The notes under the pieces: model-generated
Database searches by the model: none
What the model was told of the DNA's origin: nothing
Seen by the model: the letters and a program-made list of their open reading frames with translations, nothing else
Assembly (NCBI GenBank): GCA_023511325.1
Contig: JAIMBU010000120.1
Location: 1-7,203 of the forward strand
Length of the DNA stretch: 7,203 nucleotides
Reading direction: 5' to 3'
Origin: Gorillibacterium sp.
GTDB taxonomy: Bacteria; Bacillota; Bacilli; Paenibacillales; NBRC-103111
Shown: one piece after another, positions 1 through 4,642 of the stretch
Layout: each line of letters opens with the position of its first letter
Numbering within the stretch: position 1 is the stretch's first letter
Position numbers and translations under genes: made by a program

Positions 1-1
1 G

Positions 2-394
2 TATTGGAAGAGCAAACTTAAGGAAGATTTGGAGAAAGAAATCATTAAAGCTGGGCAATTGCAGTCGGGTTATTTAAGGGCAAAGGAAGAACTGGAGGCA
101 CTCAAACTTCAACAAACAGATGACCTCGATGAGAAGCAACAGGAAGCGCTTATGAAAAAGCTAAGGTATGAAGCGGATACCAACACGATTCAATTCAGTA
201 TCCATGTAAAACAGTTTCTGCAAAAAGCATCTTTAACTTCGTTTAATCTGGCTGCACTAGCGAGCGCTAGTAATGCCGAGAAGAAGAGGCTACTAGAAAG
301 TTTGGACATGTTGGAAACATTCATCGAAAATGTTCGTCCGTCCATTAATTCAAGAAAGGTGGTAGAAGGAAATGTCATTACTCAGAAACGATAA
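2..394 (+). CDS. Unknown helical protein, 5' end cut by the window edge
   Basis: The reading frame is open from base 2 with no stop upstream, so the gene most likely begins before the window; 130 residues are visible. A TTG at 29 is a possible internal start, but the purine stretch AAGGAAG just before it (20-26) is too close to be a good ribosome binding site. The visible protein is rich in Glu, Lys, Leu and Gln and looks almost entirely helical, with a charged coiled-coil-like first half and a C-terminal helix pair after an Ala/Ser-rich patch. It has no transmembrane segment, cysteine pair or catalytic motif that I recognise. Its last 23 bases overlap the ORF6C gene, so the two are probably co-transcribed. 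Function unknown; a small phage accessory protein is a guess from context only. Coding status is fairly secure. Confidence 0.72.
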   Translation, partial: YWKSKLKEDLEKEIIKAGQLQSGYLRAKEELEALKLQQTDDLDEKQQEALMKKLRYEADTNTIQFSIHVKQFLQKASLTSFNLAALASASNAEKKRLLESLDMLETFIENVRPSINSRKVVEGNVITQKR

Positions 395-803
395 TGAGCC
401 TGATTACTTGGCTCTAGCTGCACGGCAAATGACCGTGACAGAACAGCAAGGTCAAGCTATAAGGTCGCTGATACAAGGCATGCAGAGCATCCATGCTGAC
501 ATGATTGAGAAGCATGAGGAGACTCAAATTATGGTTCAAGAAGTCCGAGACAGTATTGTCCTTACTGACATGGAGTGCTATCAGTTACAGGCCGAAGTGT
601 TCTCAAAGTCCAATGACTTAACAAAGGACCGTTATAAGGAAAGCGATGCGAGTTTCAAGGCTCTTGTTGGTAGATATCGCCGTTTGATCTGGAGCAAACT
701 CAAAGAACAGTTCAGCGTAGCTAAGTATTCTCACATTCGGAGAATCGACTTTGATGAAGCAATGGATTTCGTTAAGTCATTCAGGCCGGAGGATCACATC
801 TGA
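372..803 (+). CDS. Stand-alone ORF6C-domain phage protein
   Basis: A 143-residue protein. Residues about 60-140 match the ORF6C domain, the C-terminal domain found on phage antirepressor-like proteins. The pattern seen is a 'LTDMECYQLQ' helix, a central 'YRRLIWSKLKEQF' helix and the closing 'IDFDEAMDFVKSF' segment. Residues about 10-58 form a polar, probably coiled-coil helix. There is no BRO, KilA-N or AntA-type DNA-binding domain in front, so this is ORF6C alone on a helical stalk. The ATG at 372 has a good ribosome binding site, AAAGGTGG at 355-362, nine bases upstream, which lies inside the preceding gene. In full-length family members ORF6C accompanies lysogeny or antirepressor functions; here the role is unknown, perhaps regulation or protein-protein interaction. 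The family call is confident, the function is not. Confidence 0.85.
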   Translation: MSLLRNDNEPDYLALAARQMTVTEQQGQAIRSLIQGMQSIHADMIEKHEETQIMVQEVRDSIVLTDMECYQLQAEVFSKSNDLTKDRYKESDASFKALVGRYRRLIWSKLKEQFSVAKYSHIRRIDFDEAMDFVKSFRPEDHI

Positions 804-838
804 TCGGAGTACACCGAGTCGTATCAAATCCCTGAAAT

Positions 839-844
839 GGAGAG
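839..844 (+). promoter_or_regulatory. Ribosome binding site deciding the start of the KTSC gene
   Basis: GGAGAG lies eight bases before a TTG at 853, which is normal spacing. The alternative GTG at 844 overlaps this site and has no other ribosome binding site. A further alternative, TTG/ATG at 751/754, has a GGAGA at 739-743 but would run through the conserved 3' end of the ORF6C gene for about 50 bases. Confidence 0.45.
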
Positions 845-852
845 TGAACTAT

Positions 853-1365
853 TTGTATCCACATCAGCTTATTGGTAAAAAGGCATTGCGTACGAAAGAG
901 GTTGTGCTTTCAACAGGCGTTGTAAATAGAAGCTACACAAACTATCCAATTACCATTTTAGCAGTGACTGAACAACAAATTTTCTTCGAAGTCTCACATT
1001 CCGTCCTGCCTAATAACATTGGTTCCGTACTTTCTTGCGAGTGGATGGATAATAATTGGACTTCTTATGACGAACTGATGAATATGGCCATTCCTGAACG
1101 CATCGAGTTAATGAAGGCAATAAGAGGGCAACGGATGATTCTCTTGCCAGTACAATCGTCAAATATTGCTGCTGTCGGATATGACAACGTCGAAAATGTC
1201 CTGCATGTTCAATTTAAAGGCAACGAGAAGGTTTACACCTACCAAGGCGTTCCGAATGAAGAATACAACGCTATGATGGTTGCTGATTCCATTGGGAGCT
1301 ATTACGCCAAGAACATCCGGAAGAAGTATGAAGCGGTAACGGTCGGCGGTGAACAGAGTGAGTGA
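853..1365 (+). CDS. KTSC-domain protein with an extra N-terminal domain
   Basis: With the TTG start at 853 this is a 170-residue protein. The C-terminal part (about 102-165) resembles the KTSC domain: a short beta-rich unit with 'AVGYD', a core 'VYTYQGVP' containing the conserved YxY motif (Tyr128 and Tyr130), and a closing helix ending near 'YYAKNIRKKY'. KTSC is known from the C-terminus of some lysyl-tRNA synthetases and as a single domain in phage and bacterial proteins; RNA or nucleic-acid binding has been suggested but is not established. The N-terminal part (1-95) is a separate beta-rich unit starting 'YPHQLIGKKALRTKEV', with a later 'CEWMDNNWTSYDELM' segment; I do not know a family name for it. 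The start is uncertain because the frame extends back to 751. The last eight bases overlap the next small gene. Confidence 0.78.
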   Translation: MYPHQLIGKKALRTKEVVLSTGVVNRSYTNYPITILAVTEQQIFFEVSHSVLPNNIGSVLSCEWMDNNWTSYDELMNMAIPERIELMKAIRGQRMILLPVQSSNIAAVGYDNVENVLHVQFKGNEKVYTYQGVPNEEYNAMMVADSIGSYYAKNIRKKYEAVTVGGEQSE

Positions 1366-1516
1366 AGAACGGCTGATGGAACGAGTGGAAATCATGCGGA
1401 GGCTAAATCAATTTATTGCTATGAAACGTAGCGGAGAAGTGTGTGAAGAAGGTAAATGGTGGCTAGATAAGGAAATCGCCATCATGGAAGTAGAGCTTCG
1501 CACACTCGAACCATGA
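1358..1516 (+). CDS. Small 52-aa helical protein
   Basis: A short frame from GTG at 1358 to TGA at 1514-1516, starting 'MSEERLMERVEIMRRL' and ending 'MEVELRTLEP'. A purine-rich GGCGGTGA just upstream (1345-1352), inside the KTSC gene, gives a plausible ribosome binding site about seven bases away. It overlaps the end of the KTSC gene by eight bases, and the terminator begins about a dozen bases after its stop, which is the expected position for the last gene of an operon. The product is charged and probably one or two amphipathic helices with a central 'GKWWLDKE' turn; there are no cysteine motifs beyond a single Cys and no membrane segment. Function unknown. The case for coding rests on start context, overlap and the way it fills the space up to the terminator. 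Confidence 0.6.
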   Translation: MSEERLMERVEIMRRLNQFIAMKRSGEVCEEGKWWLDKEIAIMEVELRTLEP

Positions 1517-1528
1517 TTAGGGCAAAAG

Positions 1529-1558
1529 AAAAAACCAACTCGGCAAAGTTGATTTTTT
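1529..1558 (+). terminator. Rho-independent terminator closing the first operon
   Basis: Arms CAACT (1536-1540) and AGTTG (1547-1551) enclose a six-base loop (CGGCAA). They are flanked by six A (1529-1534) and six T (1553-1558), which can extend the stem past one C/A mismatch. The T-run gives termination on the + strand, and the A-run would give the same on the opposite strand, so it could be bidirectional. The short, AT-rich stem makes it a moderate rather than strong terminator. Confidence 0.7.
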
Positions 1559-1579
1559 CGGCAAGTAACACATTTGGTT

Positions 1580-1607
1580 GAAAGCTCACTTTCCAGAGCT
1601 AGCTTTC
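1580..1607 (+). repeat. Inverted repeat with alternative pairings in the leader of the second operon
   Basis: GAAAGCT (1580-1586) is perfectly complementary to AGCTTTC (1601-1607) across 14 bases. The same 5' arm can instead pair with a nearer CTTTC (1589-1593) through the loop CTCA, and AGCTC (1583-1587) can pair with GAGCT (1596-1600). It lies between the upstream terminator and the ribosome binding site of the next gene and has no T-run, so it is not an obvious terminator. It could be an operator or an RNA leader structure; function is inferred only from position. A TATA-like stretch at 1616-1621 could be a -10 box, but I see no matching -35 at proper spacing, so no promoter is called. Confidence 0.4.
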
Positions 1608-1630
1608 GCCTACCATTATATCACATGAAT

Positions 1631-1637
1631 CGGAGGA
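1631..1637 (+). promoter_or_regulatory. Strong ribosome binding site of the 285-aa gene
   Basis: CGGAGGA lies six bases before the ATG at 1644, a near-ideal Shine-Dalgarno sequence. It fits a first gene of a new transcription unit that must recruit ribosomes on its own, unlike the coupled genes downstream. Confidence 0.7.
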
Positions 1638-1643
1638 TTGTGA

Positions 1644-2501
1644 ATGACTACTCCATTATTTAATAGACCGGAAGATTGGATTCCAGCAAATTTGCAAAAC
1701 GGCAATCTATTTATAAGTGCTGACTGCACCACAGCGATGATTGGTTTATCCAAAGAGTCGGGACACTTGATGCAGCATGACAATAACGAATGGGGCATGA
1801 GTGCTGAGGGCTACCGAGCATGCAACGTGGTTGCTGGTATTGCCTGCATTACTCCTAACACACTTAGACTCCCAGATGGTCGCGAAGCATGTAACCCCTA
1901 TGTGGAATTTGATCCAGAGTCGGGTACGGCTGAAAGATTCTGGTCCCACAAGATAACCGTATGCAAAGGGCCTTCAGGTAATCTTATTGTTAGTGCTGCA
2001 ACTGTACTATTCGATGTTAGGCTGCGGTTCGTGAAGGAACTGCTGGCTGTTATTGAATCCAATAGGGACGCTGGAAAGCTGTGTATGGCTGCATCTATGA
2101 GTGAAGAAGAAAAGCTAGCTGGCTTGTTTATTCCCTTTCAAGGCAACCTTGGGGTTTACGGCAGACATGACAACATTGAGGTCATTAGGGCCATTCAAAA
2201 TCTGGTGACCAACAAGGAACATGGCGATAAAATCGTTCAAACATTGGCATGGAAGGCTTCTATTAAACAACAACCCTGCATGCCAGGGAAGCTGAAGGTC
2301 ATTAATGGTTACACCAATGTGCTTATTGTGGGGTACCGATCAGATCTGATTGAGGACGAATTAAACCTAATCGCAGAAGAGTATTCCAAAACAGGCAAAG
2401 TCAGCGGGGCAGAAGTGAAAGAGTCAGTCACGAACGCATCTGAAGAACAGGACAATGAAGTATTCAGCTACACATCTTATACTGGGGGGCCTCGTTTCTA
2501 A
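1644..2501 (+). CDS. Unknown 285-aa protein leading the recombination-type operon
   Basis: A complete 285-residue protein with a strong ribosome binding site and ATG start. I do not recognise a named family. It appears to be a mixed alpha/beta soluble protein: an N-terminal segment 'RPEDWIPANLQNGNLF', a Cys-containing central region with 'CNPYVEFDPESGTAERFW', a strand 'GNLIVSAATVLFDVRL' followed by a helix, a later 'AWKASIKQQP' helix, and an acidic low-complexity tail with a C-terminal 'GGPRF'. There is no signal peptide, membrane helix or Walker motif. Its stop overlaps the ATG of the SbcC-like ATPase by one base (TAATG), so the two are probably made together. From that linkage to an ATPase and a helicase, a role in DNA binding, strand annealing or recombination is plausible, but this is inference from neighbours, not from a motif. 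The acidic tail is of a kind often seen on DNA-transaction proteins that contact partners. Confidence 0.82.
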   Translation: MTTPLFNRPEDWIPANLQNGNLFISADCTTAMIGLSKESGHLMQHDNNEWGMSAEGYRACNVVAGIACITPNTLRLPDGREACNPYVEFDPESGTAERFWSHKITVCKGPSGNLIVSAATVLFDVRLRFVKELLAVIESNRDAGKLCMAASMSEEEKLAGLFIPFQGNLGVYGRHDNIEVIRAIQNLVTNKEHGDKIVQTLAWKASIKQQPCMPGKLKVINGYTNVLIVGYRSDLIEDELNLIAEEYSKTGKVSGAEVKESVTNASEEQDNEVFSYTSYTGGPRF

Positions 2502-2803
2502 TGATTAAACAAATTCGGATTAAAAGCATAAAAGGCAACACGGCAAATCAAGAATTAACAGGTAAGGATATTTTTGTTGGTCCAAACGGATCAGGTAAAT
2601 CAACGAGGCTCCAAGCTGTAGCTTTTGCTATTCAAGGTTACGTGCCGGGTAAAGGCAAGACACAACAAGAAGCGTTCAAGCTCAGCACGAGTGAAGCTAT
2701 GTCGGCTGGATTACAGACGGACGAGTTCTCATTTGACCGCACCATTACCCGTACAGAGAAGCTTAAAGCAGATGAAACTAAAGATATCAAGTACAGTGAA
2801 TAA
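2501..2803 (+). CDS. SbcC/Rad50-like ATPase, N-terminal fragment with Walker A
   Basis: One hundred residues before an in-frame TAA. It begins with the strand pattern 'MIKQIRIKSIKG' typical of SbcC/RecF/Rad50-type ATPases, followed by a clear Walker A, 'GPNGSGKST' (residues 27-35), with Lys33 and Ser34 as the nucleotide-binding pair. The helix after it ('RLQAVAFAIQGY') and the next strand-rich part ('FSFDRTITRTEKL') match the expected N-lobe, which then stops abruptly at residue 100, mid-domain. The next codon after the stop continues the same frame and the same domain, so this is one half of an interrupted 2501-4642 gene. Start: the ATG overlaps the stop of the previous gene (TAATG), with a G-run at 2484-2489 as weak Shine-Dalgarno; coupled translation is likely. 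Alone, this fragment lacks the signature and Walker B motifs and should not hydrolyse ATP. Confidence 0.82.
   Translation: MIKQIRIKSIKGNTANQELTGKDIFVGPNGSGKSTRLQAVAFAIQGYVPGKGKTQQEAFKLSTSEAMSAGLQTDEFSFDRTITRTEKLKADETKDIKYSE
2801..2803 (+). other. In-frame TAA stop interrupting the SbcC-like ATPase gene
   Basis: TAA sits between 'DIKYSE' and 'LTVSPSRGEK' in an otherwise unbroken frame of 714 codons (2501-4642). The protein on both sides looks like one continuous N-lobe. A single change from CAA (Gln) or GAA (Glu) would create it. No frameshift is needed to rejoin the halves, which argues for a point change rather than an indel. Confidence 0.9.
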
Positions 2804-4642
2804 TTGACCGTATCGCCCAGCAGAGGAGAGAAAACGGCTACTCAAATGAAAGCCAGAGTAACAGCCGAGGTTGGCGATTTGCCAGTAGTGTTCGATTTTC
2901 AAGAGTTTCTCAATCTATCTGATGCAAAACGGCGCGAATTTGTTTACGGGCTGTCTCCCATTCAATCAGACAATTGGGACAAAGCTACTGTTTTGAAACG
3001 GATGGAGGAAAACCTCTTAACGCTTGGCTGTAAGGTTAATGATCCTGATCTATATGCGGTAACTATTGACATGATTAAAGAATGTCTGAACGAATGGCCC
3101 GATGGTTATGATCTCACAGCCGGGCTCCAATCTATGCTTACCTGGGCATCAGACCAACAACGGATGTGGAACGACAAGAAGAGCGATGCAACCGGTGCGG
3201 TTCGCGAGTTATCCGAAATGAAAAGCCAGTTGGAAGAAACGGATAGGGACATCGTTTCCAAGAAGGAAGAGCTGAAAGAGCTGCGGGTTAATCTCACGGA
3301 TATTCACGGGAAAATTACAGCGGGGAAAGAAATTGAACGCCAATGGGAACAGAAGAAGATCAGAAAAGCTGAACTTAACGATAGCATCATTCAGCAAACT
3401 GTATTAATGAATGCGGAGCCTTTACGAGACTATGAGCAAGAAGTGGTAAAACTCAATGCTCAGATTAAAACGACTGACATTGCTGCGGGGTCTGCACAAA
3501 TACAGAACACAATCAACGACCTCAAAATTCAGAGAGATGGCAAGACAACTGAATTGGATACCGAAAAATTGCGATTGATCAAGCTTGAAGGTGAACTTGA
3601 TCAAGTATCTAGGGTGAGTAAGAATATCGCAGATAAAGGCGCTGGAACTTGTGTACTGCATGCTTCTATCGCTTGTGAAAAGGACTTCACTGGGTTTCTG
3701 AACCACGCTACTCACAATATCCCAAAGTTGGAGATCGATATCGCAAAGCTGAAGGAACAAATAAATGTCACTCAAGCAGACATTAAAACCATGCTCGATA
3801 AGGAAACGGAACTAGACCGCGAGTTGAGATCGTTGTACGTTGCGGTTTCCGTTGAAGCTCAAGAGAATACTGTAATTCGTTCCAAAATTGATAAGGTCAG
3901 AGAATCCGAACGTGAAGAATTACAGGTCAAGCGCGACGCACAAGGTAAGATCGTTGCTTTGCAAGATGAACTCGATAAACTGACAAATGAGAAGCAACCA
4001 ATGTATACGCAGATGAATGTGTTAGAAAATCAGCATGCAGCCTTGACCGTAAATATTTCTGGACAGGAAGCAGTAATTGGAGAGAAGGAAAAGGCAAAGG
4101 TCACGCTTTCCAACTCTCAAACGGCAATGATTAATGCTCGTAAATCTCAACATAAATGGACTGCTGCTAAAAACATTTCAAAGGAATTGGGTTCCAAAGG
4201 GATTCAAGGCGAGCTTGTGAAAAGCATTATCGGTCCCATCGAAGGAGCAATCAACGAAAACCTTAATCTCATGGGCATTCATTATCCAGTTTTCTTCAGC
4301 ACCGAATCCGAAACAGGCAAAGAAGTGTTTCAGTTCGGATGGACCAAGTATGGGCGTAAAACTAATTTTGATGTTTTATCAACTGGTGAGCAATTAATGT
4401 TTATGTCGGCATTCCTTGTGACGCTGCTTGAACGAAAGGATTTGCCGCTGAAGGTGCTTGCATTGGACAACATTGAGAACTTGGACAAGGTGAACTTGAT
4501 CGGTGCACTCAACGGACTCAACGCCTTGTCACACAAGTTAGACAACATTCTGATAGCTGGTGTGATTGACATCAAGGAGTTGGACGGATGGAAGGTATGG
4601 GACTTAACTCCGATGGTTGCAGTTGAGGATGTGGGGTTCTAA
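2804..4642 (+). CDS. SbcC/Rad50-like ATPase, coiled-coil and C-terminal part
   Basis: The same frame continues after the TAA for 612 residues. Visible parts: the rest of the N-lobe, with 'FQEFLNLSDAKRREFVYGL' at about 32-50; a long heptad-rich coiled coil; a hook-like apex with two cysteines spaced C-x7-C ('CVLHASIAC', 283-291); a returning coiled coil; then the C-lobe with an ABC signature 'LSTGEQ' (525-530) and a Walker B 'VLALDN' with Asp555. The combined protein would be about 713 residues, shorter than bacterial SbcC (about 1,000) but in the range of phage versions. Such proteins work with an Mre11/SbcD nuclease to process DNA ends; none is visible here. Start uncertain: the TTG at 2804 directly follows the stop but has no Shine-Dalgarno; an in-frame ATG at 2846 has AGAGGAGAG 15 bases upstream. 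Its stop overlaps the helicase ATG (TAATG). Family call confident, functionality doubtful. Confidence 0.82.
   Translation: MTVSPSRGEKTATQMKARVTAEVGDLPVVFDFQEFLNLSDAKRREFVYGLSPIQSDNWDKATVLKRMEENLLTLGCKVNDPDLYAVTIDMIKECLNEWPDGYDLTAGLQSMLTWASDQQRMWNDKKSDATGAVRELSEMKSQLEETDRDIVSKKEELKELRVNLTDIHGKITAGKEIERQWEQKKIRKAELNDSIIQQTVLMNAEPLRDYEQEVVKLNAQIKTTDIAAGSAQIQNTINDLKIQRDGKTTELDTEKLRLIKLEGELDQVSRVSKNIADKGAGTCVLHASIACEKDFTGFLNHATHNIPKLEIDIAKLKEQINVTQADIKTMLDKETELDRELRSLYVAVSVEAQENTVIRSKIDKVRESEREELQVKRDAQGKIVALQDELDKLTNEKQPMYTQMNVLENQHAALTVNISGQEAVIGEKEKAKVTLSNSQTAMINARKSQHKWTAAKNISKELGSKGIQGELVKSIIGPIEGAINENLNLMGIHYPVFFSTESETGKEVFQFGWTKYGRKTNFDVLSTGEQLMFMSAFLVTLLERKDLPLKVLALDNIENLDKVNLIGALNGLNALSHKLDNILIAGVIDIKELDGWKVWDLTPMVAVEDVGF

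Noticed and set aside
256..271. Inverted repeat ACTAGCG-AG-CGCTAGT
   Set aside because: Seven-base arms inside a coding region are expected by chance in a window of this size when all small spacers are allowed; no second copy was seen.
751..852. N-terminal extension of the KTSC protein back to 751/754, overlapping the ORF6C gene
   Set aside because: The extra 34 residues are basic and low in structure, lie over the conserved end of ORF6C in another frame, and a better-spaced ribosome binding site supports TTG 853. Not fully excluded, because GGAGA at 739-743 precedes 751.
837..878. Short ATG-initiated 13-codon frame between the ORF6C and KTSC genes, as a leader peptide
   Set aside because: Its start has no ribosome binding site and it overlaps the KTSC coding sequence; too short to support.
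1517..1643. tRNA, small RNA or CRISPR repeat in the intergenic stretch
   Set aside because: No cloverleaf, no repeated units and no clear promoter; only the terminator and the inverted repeats are supported.
2339..2350. Perfect 12-base palindrome ATCAGATCTGAT
   Set aside because: About one or two such palindromes are expected by chance in 7 kb, it lies within the coding sequence of the 285-aa protein, and it has no partner site.
3422..3775. Open frame of 117 codons on the - strand, and other - strand frames across the window
   Set aside because: They lie opposite strongly supported + strand genes, lack convincing start signals, and give compositions typical of shadow frames of coiled-coil coding sequence.
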